DNA of 26,983 bases. Source: an uncultured Eubacteriales bacterium. GTDB lineage: Bacteria; Bacillota; Clostridia; Oscillospirales; Acutalibacteraceae. Positions 1 to 7,536 of this stretch are shown here, piece by piece (the stretch's first letter is position 1; each line of letters starts with the position of its first letter). The position numbers were made by a program, and so were the translations under genes. Location of the stretch: positions 1 to 26,983 of the forward strand of contig CAKSSR010000026.1 in NCBI GenBank assembly GCA_934489735.1, given 5' to 3'. The notes beneath the pieces were generated by a model that had not been told where the DNA came from, did no database searches, and saw only the letters and a list, made by a program, of their open reading frames with translations.

Positions 1-65
1 AATCTAAGTCAAAAATTAAAAAGTAAAGGCTTGAATTGAAAAATAGAGAGAAAAATTGATTTATG

Positions 66-135
66 TTAAGATTTGATTAAGATTATGTTAAGATTTTGTT
101 AAATCGGAGATAATTGGATTGGAGTATGTTATAAT
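66..135 (+). promoter_or_regulatory. Promoter with four 11-bp-spaced TTAAG direct repeats
   Basis: TTAAG occurs at 66-70, 77-81 and 88-92, and TTAAA at 99-103, exactly one per 11 bp. A consensus -10 box TATAAT lies at 130-135 with no good -35 box at the expected place. Direct repeats on one DNA face in place of a -35 are the usual layout of sites for OmpR/PhoB-family response regulators. Assigning it to a Pho-type regulator is inference. The downstream transcript appears to be a structured RNA. Confidence 0.55.
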
Positions 136-141
136 ATAAGT

Positions 142-424
142 AAGTTAAATGAAGAAGATATTGTGAGGATCGAGATTCATTTAACTGGGTGTTAGGGTTA
201 TTTAAAGCTACATTGAAAAAATTTATCAAATTGGATCGATTTTTAAGGATTGATCATGGGGGAGTTCACTTAGCATTTGCTTTTGTTATTATAAAGTCGA
301 TTTCAGTTTGATAAATTAAGAATTAATTTTATTTAGCTTACGAGAAATTGAGTTTTCATACGTAAAAATCATCTCCTTTTTAATATTTGGCATCGTCTCT
401 TATCGGAGGCGGTGTCTTTTATTA
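142..424 (+). ncRNA. Candidate structured non-coding RNA
   Basis: Transcription from the -10 box at 130-135 should start near 142. The expected 5' end carries an 11-bp perfect inverted repeat (143-153 with 176-186). A second, long-range pairing joins 222-230 with 307-315 and 235-239 with 297-301; inside it GATCGAT near 234-240 can pair with ATTGATC near 249-255. The unit ends at a strong hairpin terminator (389-424). No ORF of useful length is present. I do not recognise an RNA family. It could also be the leader or remnant of a lost gene. Confidence 0.4.
389..424 (+). terminator. Rho-independent terminator
   Basis: An 11-bp stem with several G-U pairs (389-399 with 406-416), a 6-base loop and a TTTTATTA tail follow one another. 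It ends the candidate RNA of 142-424. Confidence 0.65.
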
Positions 425-497
425 TAATTTATTGGCAGTGGATTGATAAATTTAATAATTGTTTAGTATATTTCCAAACATATTAAAAAGATAAACA

Positions 498-526
498 TTG
501 ATACGTAGAATGAAAAATGATATAAT
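498..526 (+). promoter_or_regulatory. Sigma-A type promoter for the recA leader
   Basis: TTGATA (498-503) and TATAAT (521-526) are separated by 17 bp. It points towards recA, about 415 bp downstream of the expected start site. Confidence 0.6.
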
Positions 527-947
527 ATAATGGTATATTAAGATAAGATATATAGTAAATATAAAGGAGGATGCTACGAGATAAAATATTCCTGACGGAC
601 GGATAAGTGGCCAAATATTATGCAGATTTTTTTAAGACTCTGTGAATAACTTGCTGGAATATTTAAGCGATGCTTACTGATGTAATGAATTATTACTTGA
701 TATGCATTGAAATTATTGAAAGAGAACAGAGCGAGTGTTTAATAAGATAAGAAATTCCTGTTATTTGGTAGAACAGAGGCTGAATATCTTACGTTTTTTT
801 AAAGAATTTACAGGGAATGATTTATAAATTTTAAATGATAGTGGTGGGTAGAGAAGAAATCTGTACTCATCACTTGTATAGACTTAAGAAATGTTTGTAA
901 ATTTTAAGAAAATTTGATTAGGTATATTTTTAGTAGCAAAATTTAAA
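527..947 (+). other. Long leader region upstream of recA, no gene recognised
   Basis: All forward frames are broken by stops within short distances. A perfect-looking Shine-Dalgarno (AAAGGAGG, 563-570) is followed by an ATG one base later that opens only 11 codons, so it does not lead to a protein. A terminator-like hairpin sits at 743-800. A poor second promoter (TTGTAT at 874-879 with TAAATT at 898-903) could serve recA directly. The region could be an attenuated leader or a second small RNA gene plus a separate recA promoter. Confidence 0.35.
743..800 (+). terminator. Terminator-like hairpin inside the recA leader
   Basis: An outer stem TAAGATA (743-749) with TATCTTA (785-791) encloses an inner stem CCTGTT (757-762) with AACAG plus GG (772-779). 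Seven T residues follow at 794-800. It lies between the 498-526 promoter and recA, so it would either end a small RNA or attenuate read-through. Confidence 0.5.
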
Positions 948-2084
948 ATGAGCTTTGATAAAAATAAGGCATTGGAAACAGCATTAGGACAGATTGAAAA
1001 GCAATTTGGTAAAGGGGCAGTAATGAGATTAGGGCAAAGTGAGACTATGCAGGTTGACAAAATATCTACTGGTTCGTTATCGCTTGACTTGGCTTTAGGG
1101 ATAGGTGGATTTCCAAGAGGAAGAATAATAGAAATATACGGACCTGAGTCATCAGGTAAGACAACTTTAGCATTACATTGCATCGCAGAAGGGCAAAAGA
1201 ATGGTGGCAATGCAGCATTTATTGACGTAGAACATGCACTTGATCCAGTATATGCAAGAGCTTTGGGAGTGGATGTGGATTCTTTATTGGTATCTCAGCC
1301 AGACACAGGGGAACAAGCTTTAGAAATAACCGAATCGTTAGTAAGATCTGGTGCAATTGATGTTATAGTTATAGACTCGGTTGCAGCTTTAGTACCAAGG
1401 GCAGAAATAGAAGGAGAGATGGGAGACTCTCATGTGGGATTGCAAGCTCGACTAATGTCGCAGGCATTGAGAAAGTTAGCAGGAGCAATTTCGAAGTCAA
1501 ACTGTGTAGCGATTTTTATAAATCAATTAAGAGAAAAAGTAGGAGTTATATATGGCAATCCGGAAGTGACGCCAGGAGGCAGGGCACTTAAGTTTTACTC
1601 TTCTGTCAGAGTAGAGATAAGGAGAACAGAGACATTGAAATCTAATGGAGAGATGATAGGATCTAGGACAAGGGCGAAAGTTGTCAAGAACAAGATAGCG
1701 CCCCCATTCAAAGAGGCAGAATTTGACGTCATGTACGGAGAAGGAATATCGAGGAATGGAGAACTTTTAGATTTGGCAGTGAAATTAGAGATAGTTCAGA
1801 AGAGTGGAGCATGGTTTTATTATGGTCAGACAAGGCTAGGGCAAGGCCGAGACAACGTTAAGGAACTATTGAAAAGAGATACTGAACTAGCGTCAGAGAT
1901 AGAGAAGAAAGTAATAGAAAATACTGACAAATTATTTTCTAAAAATTTATCAAAAGTTGCAAAAAAGGCAGAGGAAACTAAAGAAACCAAAGAAGCTAAA
2001 GAAACTAAAGAGGAGAAAGAAGTAAAAAGTAAGGAAACAAAATCTAATTCTAAAACTAATATAGATATATCAGTAGAAGAATGA
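948..2084 (+). CDS. recA: Recombinase RecA
   Basis: 378-residue RecA, the ATP-dependent DNA strand-exchange protein that drives recombinational repair and LexA autocleavage. The Walker A motif GPESSGKT is at residues 65-72, the Walker B strand ends in VIDSVAALVP, loop L1 is EGEMGDSHVGLQARLM and loop L2 follows NQLREKVGV. The N-terminus (KALETALGQIEKQFGKG) starts where RecA proteins start. No intein is present. The last 50 or so residues are a low-complexity Lys/Glu/Thr tail (repeats of ETKEAK) rather than the usual short acidic tail. The start codon has no visible Shine-Dalgarno (upstream is AGCAAAATTTAAA), unlike most other genes here. murC follows after 13 bases and may be co-transcribed. 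Confidence 0.97.
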   Translation: MSFDKNKALETALGQIEKQFGKGAVMRLGQSETMQVDKISTGSLSLDLALGIGGFPRGRIIEIYGPESSGKTTLALHCIAEGQKNGGNAAFIDVEHALDPVYARALGVDVDSLLVSQPDTGEQALEITESLVRSGAIDVIVIDSVAALVPRAEIEGEMGDSHVGLQARLMSQALRKLAGAISKSNCVAIFINQLREKVGVIYGNPEVTPGGRALKFYSSVRVEIRRTETLKSNGEMIGSRTRAKVVKNKIAPPFKEAEFDVMYGEGISRNGELLDLAVKLEIVQKSGAWFYYGQTRLGQGRDNVKELLKRDTELASEIEKKVIENTDKLFSKNLSKVAKKAEETKETKEAKETKEEKEVKSKETKSNSKTNIDISVEE

Positions 2085-2097
2085 GGAGGCCTTATTT

Positions 2098-3462
2098 ATG
2101 GATAATATAAAAAAGATACATTTTATAGGCATAGGGGGTGCAGGAATGTACCCGATGGCTAAGATATTGAAAGAAAAAGGTTATACGATATCGGGATCGG
2201 ATGCCAATGAGTCTGAAAATACAGATAAATTGAGAGAATTAGGAATAAATATTTATATAGGGCAAGATGTCGAGAATATACAGGATGACATTGATTTAGT
2301 AGTATATAGCGCAGCGATAAAGGAAGACAACCCAGAGTTAATGCAGGCAAGGAAGAGTAACATTAAGACAATAGACAGAGCTGAAATGTTAGGAATGTTG
2401 ATTTCTCTTTATAAAGAAAAAGTTACAGTCAGTGGGACTCATGGTAAGACTACGACCACTGGAATGATAACTCAGATACTTGTGGCATCCGGGAAAGATC
2501 CAACAGCTGTCATTGGGGGAAGGCTGCCTTTGATAGATGGGAACGGAATAAATGGAAGTTCAGATATAGTTGTCTGCGAGGCATGCGAGTATGTGGATTC
2601 GTTTCTAAAATTAGATCCAAGTATAGCAGTTGTATTGAATATAGATATAGATCATTTAGATTATTTTAAAAATTTAGAGAATATAAAGAAATCATTTCAT
2701 AATTTTATGAACAAGTCTGAAAAAGTTATTATAGTAAATGGCGATGATGAAAATATTATTGATGCATTGAAGGGAATAGAGAATAAAGAAATAATCTCGT
2801 TTGGATTTGGACATGGAAACGATTACTACGCAGACAATATTATTAATGATAAAATGTATCAAAGGTTTGATTTGATTTGCAAAGGGAAGAAAATAGCTGA
2901 TATTGAACTTAATGTCCCTGGAAAGCATAATATATATAATGCATTAGCTGCTATAGTTGCTTCGATATGTTTAGGAGTGGACATAAATGATGTGAAAAAG
3001 TCTATAAAAGAGTTTAAAGGCGTTCATAGAAGGTTTGAATATGTTGGAAAAATCAACGGGATGACAATAATAGATGACTTTGCTCATACTCCGACTGAAA
3101 TAGAAGCAACAATAACTACTGCATTGAAGTTGGGATATGATAGAGTTGTTACGATTTTTCAACCGCATACATTCTCAAGGACGATTGCTTTATTTGATGA
3201 CTTTATAAAAATATTGTCGCTACCAGATAAAGTAATCATAGCGCCTATATATGCTTCCAGGGAGATCGATAAAGGTGAAATATCTTCAAAAAAACTAGCA
3301 GATAGAATAGATGGGGCTATATATTTAGAGAATTTTAAAGACATAGTTGACTTTGTTTTAGAAAATTCAAGACCAAATGATCTAATTTTAACAATTGGCG
3401 CAGGGGACGTATACAAATGTGGGAAGATGATAATGAACAAGTCAGATATCGATATCAAATAG
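2098..3462 (+). CDS. murC: UDP-N-acetylmuramate--L-alanine ligase
   Basis: 454-residue MurC, the cytoplasmic ATP-dependent enzyme that adds L-alanine to UDP-MurNAc as the first amino acid of the peptidoglycan stem peptide. The N-terminal Rossmann-like domain has GIGGAGM at residues 11-17. The Mur-ligase ATP loop GTHGKTTTT is at 113-121. NIDIDHLDYF in the central domain and DDFAHTPTEI in the C-terminal domain match the conserved Mur positions (the last is usually DDYGHHPTEI). Length is normal for the family. A strong GGAGG lies 8 bases before the ATG. It follows recA closely, but recA-murC linkage is not a functional pairing that I know of. Confidence 0.95.
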   Translation: MDNIKKIHFIGIGGAGMYPMAKILKEKGYTISGSDANESENTDKLRELGINIYIGQDVENIQDDIDLVVYSAAIKEDNPELMQARKSNIKTIDRAEMLGMLISLYKEKVTVSGTHGKTTTTGMITQILVASGKDPTAVIGGRLPLIDGNGINGSSDIVVCEACEYVDSFLKLDPSIAVVLNIDIDHLDYFKNLENIKKSFHNFMNKSEKVIIVNGDDENIIDALKGIENKEIISFGFGHGNDYYADNIINDKMYQRFDLICKGKKIADIELNVPGKHNIYNALAAIVASICLGVDINDVKKSIKEFKGVHRRFEYVGKINGMTIIDDFAHTPTEIEATITTALKLGYDRVVTIFQPHTFSRTIALFDDFIKILSLPDKVIIAPIYASREIDKGEISSKKLADRIDGAIYLENFKDIVDFVLENSRPNDLILTIGAGDVYKCGKMIMNKSDIDIK

Positions 3463-3577
3463 TTTGAATATGGCTTTGTAGAATATCTTAAAGAAGCCAC
3501 TCCAGTTTAAATTATATATATAATTAATCATATTATCACCTCATTTTAATAAATTTATAGATTTTTTAATTTTTCTA

Positions 3578-3606
3578 TTGACTAATGTATGAAAATGGTT
3601 TAAAAT
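3578..3606 (+). promoter_or_regulatory. Sigma-A promoter of the DUF1292 gene
   Basis: TTGACT (3578-3583) and TAAAAT (3601-3606) are 17 bp apart. The start site would fall near 3613, between this promoter and the ATG at 3639, which rules out the in-frame upstream ATG at 3585 as the start. Confidence 0.75.
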
Positions 3607-3638
3607 GTAACGGTAATGATTTGAAAGGACTGAAGTTG

Positions 3639-3971
3639 ATGGATAACGAGATAATTAATGAGTTTTTTAACGAGGATTCGCCTGACTTGATATCTTTGCT
3701 TGATGACGAGGGTAAAGAACATGAGTTTGAAATTTTAGATATGATTGATAATGATAGAGGTTGCTTCTACGCACTTTTGCCTGTTTTAGATGAGGACTCA
3801 GAAGGGTTTGAAGAATGGGAAAGTTGTTACTTTATATTCGAGGCAATAGAAAATGAAGATGGACCTCAAATGGCTGAAGTTGAAGATGAAGAACTTTTAA
3901 AAGAATTGTCAGAAAAATTTGAAGCTCGGTTTGAACAAATGTACGATCAATATTATTCGGATGGAGAATAA
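3639..3971 (+). CDS. DUF1292 family acidic protein
   Basis: 110-residue, very acidic protein. The pattern DLISLLDDEGKEHEFEILDMI, then YALLPV, then a C-terminal stretch with DEELLKELSEKFEARF, matches the small DUF1292 (YrzB-like) proteins common in Bacillota, whose function is unknown. The start at 3639 is chosen because GAAAGGA lies 9 bases upstream and a promoter overlaps the longer reading frame. It is followed by the probable 6S RNA gene. No membrane segment or signal peptide is present, so it is cytoplasmic. Confidence 0.8.
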   Translation: MDNEIINEFFNEDSPDLISLLDDEGKEHEFEILDMIDNDRGCFYALLPVLDEDSEGFEEWESCYFIFEAIENEDGPQMAEVEDEELLKELSEKFEARFEQMYDQYYSDGE

Positions 3972-4011
3972 TTGAAAAAATTTAGCAAATAATAAAAATT
4001 AAATAAGATAA

Positions 4012-4250
4012 TTCCTGCGTAGTGCGTGGACTGCTTTATATAACCCTACACCTTTATAAAAGGGAACCATGCTCCTTTAGCGGATTGCAGACCTCCTGTC
4101 GATATTTTCCTATGTATTTCACGACTTTTTACGACCGGTTTACGGCTGGTCTTTGACAGATGAAGGGAGCGTGAACCTAAAGGGCTGATACCCACCTGCT
4201 TAATTCGTAGGCAGGTTATAGAAAAAGCAATACGGCTATGCGGGGTTTTT
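4012..4250 (+). ncRNA. ssrS: Probable 6S RNA
   Basis: This non-coding stretch can fold as a long rod: CCTGCGTAG near the 5' end pairs with CTATGCGGG near the 3' end, CATGCTCCTT (about 4069-4078) pairs with AAGGGAGCGTG (about 4163-4173), and CCTGTC (4096-4101) pairs with GACAG (4155-4159). A side hairpin ACCTGC/GCAGGT lies near 4194-4216. A long rod with an open centre fits 6S RNA, which binds sigma-A RNA polymerase by mimicking an open promoter. A -10-like TAAGAT (4004-4009) would place the start near 4015. A T-rich stretch (GGGGTTTTTG) follows the closing stem. At about 235 nt it is longer than typical 6S. The family call rests on shape and recollection of clostridial examples, not a model search. 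Confidence 0.55.
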
Positions 4251-4308
4251 GTTTTGCTTAAAAAAAGGATTGAATTGGTTTATATCTTTATTACTTTGAT
4301 TCAGGGAG

Positions 4309-4671
4309 ATGTATTTATTGCTAAAGAAAGTTTGGTCGTACATTGCCTGCCTATTAGCCGGTTTAATAAATGGCATACTCGGGGCAGGAGGCGGAATGAT
4401 TTTGGTTCCGACTTTAAGTAGTATTGGCTTTGACGTAAAGAAATCGCATGCAGCATCTGTGTGCATAATACTACCCATGTGCATTTTTAGTGCAATTTTA
4501 TATTTAATTTCCGGAAAAGTTACAATTTCGATGGCATTTCCTTATTTAATATGGGGAGTTTTAGGGTCTTTTATTGGAACTTATGTACTATGTAAGATAA
4601 AACCAACCTGGTTGAAGAAAATTTTTTCTTTATTTGTAATTTGGGCAGCGTATAGGCTGCTTTCTGCATGA
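4309..4671 (+). CDS. TSUP (TauE/SafE) transporter, N-terminal half-protein
   Basis: 120-residue membrane protein with about four hydrophobic segments. The N-terminal LAGLINGILGAGGGMILVP is the glycine-rich signature that opens TauE/SafE (TSUP) permeases, which move anions such as sulfite or organosulfonates. Full-length members are about 240-260 residues with two similar halves; this is one half, and the next gene is the other. The ATG at 4309 sits directly on its GGGAG. An in-frame TTG at 4318 has better spacing (about 6-9 bases) and may be the true start. The substrate cannot be told from sequence. Confidence 0.8.
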   Translation: MYLLLKKVWSYIACLLAGLINGILGAGGGMILVPTLSSIGFDVKKSHAASVCIILPMCIFSAILYLISGKVTISMAFPYLIWGVLGSFIGTYVLCKIKPTWLKKIFSLFVIWAAYRLLSA

Positions 4672-5027
4672 ATTTTATGACTCCTGTCATCGGAATTCTT
4701 TCGGGCGTAATAGGTTCGATGGGATTAGGAGGTGGAGGAGTACTAATTATATTCCTAGCATTAGAAAATATTGACCAAGTGATGGCTCAGGGAATCAACC
4801 TTATATTTTTTATACCGATGGGGATAGTAACTTGTATAATTAATTACAAAAAAGGACTGATAGACAACAAAGCAATTATATTATACAGTCTAATAGGTAT
4901 GGTAGGGGCTTTCATAGGTTGGTATTTTTTAAGATTTTTAAATGGAATTGTATTAAGGAAGATCTTTGGATCATTTTTGCTTATCATAGGGCTTATCCAA
5001 TTATTTACTTCAAGTAAGAAGAAATAA
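4668..5027 (+). CDS. TSUP (TauE/SafE) transporter, C-terminal half-protein
   Basis: 119-residue membrane protein beginning at an ATGA overlap with the preceding half, so the two are translationally coupled. It carries its own copy of the TSUP signature (GVIGSMGLGGGGVLII) near residues 11-26 and three further hydrophobic segments, ending in a Lys-rich tail. The two products presumably assemble into one full permease. Paired half-size TSUP genes are seen in Bacillota, so this is a natural split rather than a frameshift: both halves are intact and have internal start signals. Confidence 0.8.
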   Translation: MNFMTPVIGILSGVIGSMGLGGGGVLIIFLALENIDQVMAQGINLIFFIPMGIVTCIINYKKGLIDNKAIILYSLIGMVGAFIGWYFLRFLNGIVLRKIFGSFLLIIGLIQLFTSSKKK

Positions 5028-5109
5028 GATTCTATATATTATTTATATGCAGTATTATGAAATATGTTAATTTATTTTAAGATATGTTAAGGCAAGGTGA
5101 GGAATTTAT

Positions 5110-6081
5110 ATGGCATCAAGAAGGAATCTTACTATATCGGTATTAGGATGTGGTAGATGGGGGACATTTATAGCTTGGTATTTGGACAAGATAGGTCACA
5201 AAGTTTTACTATGGGGAAGGCCGGAGTCTAAAAATTTAAAGAGACTTAAAGAAGAGAGAGCAAATGAATTCTTAACTTTGCCACAGTCGATTGAACTTGG
5301 GACGGACTTACATAAAGCGATCAGATCAGACATAATTGTAATATCAATAAGTGCACAGAATTTAAGGGCATTGATGCATAATTTAAGGGAAGAAGATTTG
5401 AACGGCAAAACGATAGTATTATGCATGAAAGGGATAGAGGAGTCGACGGGATACAGACTGACAGAAGTGGTAAAAGAGATTAAACCAGATTTAAATGTTG
5501 CGATATGGGTTGGGCCAGGGCATGTAGAGGATTTTACAAAAGGAATACCGAACTGCATGGTCATAGATTCAGAGAATGAAGACATAAAGAAGTTTTTAAT
5601 AGACGAATTTACAAGTGAACTGATAAGGTTTTATTATGGGACTGACTTAATAGGCAACGAGATAGGGGCAGCTTCCAAGAATGTTATAGGGATAGCTGCT
5701 GGGATGTTAGACGGACTCAACTACACGTCATTGAAAGGTGCGCTTATGTCAAGGGGAACCAGAGAGATATCAAACTTAATAAAAGCAATGGGCGGAAATG
5801 AGATAACGGTTTATGGACTTTGCCATTTAGGGGACTACCAAGCGACATTGTTTTCGAGCCACAGTCATAACAGGCTATTTGGAGAAATGTTTGTCACGGA
5901 CAGAAAATATGACAAATTGGCTGAAGGAGTTTCAACGACCAAAGCATTAGTCAAGTTAGGGCATCAATATAAAGTTGATTTACCAATATGTAATTCTATT
6001 GATAAAATAATAAATCATTCAAAAGATCCAGTAAGCGAGTTATATGGATTATTTATGAGAGAGATAAAAAATGAATTTTAG
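5110..6081 (+). CDS. gpsA: NAD(P)H-dependent glycerol-3-phosphate dehydrogenase
   Basis: 323-residue protein of the GpsA family, which reduces dihydroxyacetone phosphate to sn-glycerol 3-phosphate for phospholipid synthesis in the cytoplasm. The nucleotide-binding loop is GCGRWG at residues 13-18. The substrate-domain block from ASKNVIGIAAGM through RGTREISNLIKAMGG to the GDYQAT and SHNRLFGE motifs matches GpsA, including the catalytic-type lysine in SKN. Oddities are GPGHVEDF where GPSHAEE is usual, and GDYQATLFSSHSHNR where GDLxxTCxSxxSRNR is usual, so it is a diverged member and another substrate is possible. AGGTGAGG lies upstream of the ATG. The first small-membrane-protein gene follows after 25 bases. 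Confidence 0.85.
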   Translation: MASRRNLTISVLGCGRWGTFIAWYLDKIGHKVLLWGRPESKNLKRLKEERANEFLTLPQSIELGTDLHKAIRSDIIVISISAQNLRALMHNLREEDLNGKTIVLCMKGIEESTGYRLTEVVKEIKPDLNVAIWVGPGHVEDFTKGIPNCMVIDSENEDIKKFLIDEFTSELIRFYYGTDLIGNEIGAASKNVIGIAAGMLDGLNYTSLKGALMSRGTREISNLIKAMGGNEITVYGLCHLGDYQATLFSSHSHNRLFGEMFVTDRKYDKLAEGVSTTKALVKLGHQYKVDLPICNSIDKIINHSKDPVSELYGLFMREIKNEF

Positions 6082-6106
6082 ATATATTTGAAAGGAAAGA
6101 TTATAA

Positions 6107-6361
6107 ATGGGTAAAGAATTTGGAAACGAAGGGTTAAAAATATTAAGAAAATCGATGAAAAAGAGCATAGATTGTTTTGGAACAGGTGCGTTAGTTATGT
6201 CTTCGATGTGTTTGATTGCAGGCGTTAGTCAAGGACAAAAAGAAGATTCGCTTTCGTCTGCATCAGATTCTAATGATTTTATTGGTTTTGATCCAGGTTT
6301 GGCAACAATAATTGGAGCATCTGTAGGAGTAGGATGCAAAATTTTAGCATCAATGATCTAA
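6107..6361 (+). CDS. Small two-helix membrane protein, family member 1
   Basis: 84-residue protein, not recognised. The N-terminus is basic (KILRKSMKKS), then comes the family motif S-I-D-C-F-G-T-G and a hydrophobic segment (about residues 27-44), a Ser/Asp-rich loop (about 46-60), and a second hydrophobic segment ending GVGVGCKILASMI. The last block is the family signature seen in nine further genes in this window. GAAAGGA upstream of the ATG is a good ribosome site. It lies 25 bases after gpsA and could be expressed with it. The function is unknown; the layout suggests a membrane hairpin with lysines on the cytoplasmic side. Confidence 0.75.
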   Translation: MGKEFGNEGLKILRKSMKKSIDCFGTGALVMSSMCLIAGVSQGQKEDSLSSASDSNDFIGFDPGLATIIGASVGVGCKILASMI

Positions 6362-6418
6362 TGGCCTTAAGATTGTTGCGATTTTCTTAAACAAATTAAA
6401 TCGAAAAGAGGAAGCAGT

Positions 6419-6643
6419 ATGTCAAAAGAAGGATTTTTAGCGACTAGTAAAGAAATTTTGAAGAATAATTTAGATTGGACAGGAAATGGATTGATTATTG
6501 GATCTACCGGCTTGATTTTGAATACGGCAAGTAACTTTACTGGAAAGGTCACATTGCTTGTTGCCAACAAGAATTCATTAATAGTTTCTGCAGTTGGATA
6601 CTTAACGGGTGTAGTTTGTAAAGGAATTGCAACACTTCTTTAA
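6419..6643 (+). CDS. Small two-helix membrane protein, family member 2
   Basis: 74-residue paralogue of the preceding gene. It reads N-N-L-D-W-T-G-N-G-L-I-I at residues 17-28, then a first hydrophobic segment, a short polar loop with KNS, and a second hydrophobic segment ending TGVVCKGIATLL. The W-T-G-N-G form groups it with the members at 8710 and 10147. AGAGGAAG lies 5-10 bases before the ATG. There is no terminator between it and the previous gene, so they probably form one transcript. No function is known. Confidence 0.75.
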   Translation: MSKEGFLATSKEILKNNLDWTGNGLIIGSTGLILNTASNFTGKVTLLVANKNSLIVSAVGYLTGVVCKGIATLL

Positions 6644-6826
6644 TATCAGATAACCAGGCTCGTTTCATAAACTCAAATACAAGAAATAAGTTGCAATAAG
6701 GTGCGATCATTCAATGAACAGTTAAACATATTTCTCTTAATGCTTATCTTTTTAGCTTTGGGATAAAGACGCTAGATACTGTTTATACAGAAGCAAAGTT
6801 AACTTACGAAAGGAAGGGAGTGCCTA
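6644..6826 (+). other. Short gap before the toxin cassette
   Basis: 183 bases with stops in all forward frames. I see no convincing promoter, terminator or gene remnant. It could hold the lost upstream part of a larger toxin gene, but nothing legible supports that. Confidence 0.3.
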
Positions 6827-7207
6827 ATGGGAACAGGATTTCACGGTGGATTTGGTAATACTCAAGGTTACCAAAAAGAGTATAATCAGGCAAACTCAAA
6901 ACAGCGTTTGCCAAAAGACGAATCTCAGCTTAAACACATTTTCAAAGATAAACCTGGGCATCTAAAAGATACTCCAGAAAATCGCAAACTATTAGTAAAA
7001 TTAGCTAATAATAAAAGTAAATATGTAGGCAAAGATAAGTATGGTAATTCATGGAACATCGAAACAACGGACTCAGGTGCTCAAAACTGGGTTAGATACC
7101 AAAATGGTACTATTAATGAAGGCGGTCAAAATCAAACGCCTCGAAAATGGGATAATGAAACAGGCTTAAATAATAATCCTGTAAAACGGAGGAAAAAGAG
7201 CAAATGA
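6827..7207 (+). CDS. Orphan polymorphic-toxin C-terminal domain
   Basis: 126-residue hydrophilic protein without signal peptide or membrane segment. The order Q-L-K-H-I-F, G-H-L-K-D-T-P-E-N-R-K-L-L, G-K-D-K-Y-G-N-S-W and N-G-T-I-N-E-G-G-Q-N, ending P-R-K-W-D-N-E-T-G-L-N-N-N-P, is one I recall from the extreme C-termini of large polymorphic and contact-dependent toxins, where this block is the toxic tip. H and W/N residues would suit a small RNase fold, but that is inference. Here it stands alone with its own AAGGAAGGGAG ribosome site, lacking the long delivery part. The next gene overlaps by ATGA, as toxin and immunity genes do. It may be a leftover orphan cassette or an intracellular toxin. 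Confidence 0.6.
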   Translation: MGTGFHGGFGNTQGYQKEYNQANSKQRLPKDESQLKHIFKDKPGHLKDTPENRKLLVKLANNKSKYVGKDKYGNSWNIETTDSGAQNWVRYQNGTINEGGQNQTPRKWDNETGLNNNPVKRRKKSK

Positions 7208-7536
7208 ATAAGTTTGAATTGTTTTGTATGATATTTTATGTACTCGATGCAGAATGGGACGAAAGTAAAAATCATGCTCTCGGAGAATTTCTCAGTTCTG
7301 CAAATCCATTCTTATTTGACAGTTTGAGTTCAGCAGTTCCGGAAATTTATGATAATTTTGCTTCTTATATTAACGAACCTGTAACTGTCGAAAATAGTTA
7401 TGATAAAGCTTTGAATTACATAAATTCCTTACATAATGATGTTATTACCAAAGCTTTTAAGAGTATTAGTAAAGAAGAATGGATTGAGTCAACGCTTGAC
7501 TATCTCGCTCACGACCACAAAGGAAATGTTAAATAG
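7204..7536 (+). CDS. Probable immunity protein of the toxin cassette
   Basis: 110-residue acidic protein starting at an ATGA overlap with the toxin tip. It has no signal or membrane segment. The opening K-F-E-L-F-C-M-I-F-Y-V-L-D-A-E-W-D and the G-E-F-L-S-S-A-N-P-F-L-F-D block are typical of small helical immunity proteins found beside contact-dependent toxins, though I cannot name the exact family. Partner role rests mainly on the overlap, the size and its acidity against a basic toxin. A third tiny ORF overlaps its stop codon. Confidence 0.6.
   Translation: MNKFELFCMIFYVLDAEWDESKNHALGEFLSSANPFLFDSLSSAVPEIYDNFASYINEPVTVENSYDKALNYINSLHNDVITKAFKSISKEEWIESTLDYLAHDHKGNVK

Noticed and set aside
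571..606. ATG next to a perfect Shine-Dalgarno (AAAGGAGG) at 563-570
   Set aside because: The ATG is one base from the site and the frame stops after 11 codons; no frame in the proper window stays open.
840..947. SOS (LexA) operator before recA
   Set aside because: No GAAC-N4-GTTC arrangement found; only scattered GAAC half-sites at 724 and 771.
3585..3638. Longer N-terminus for the DUF1292 protein
   Set aside because: It lies inside the -35 to -10 promoter region, and the ATG at 3639 has a ribosome site.
5067..5091. TTAA repeats upstream of gpsA as a further Pho-like site
   Set aside because: Spacing is 10 bp rather than 11, there is no adjacent promoter, and AT-rich DNA gives such runs by chance.
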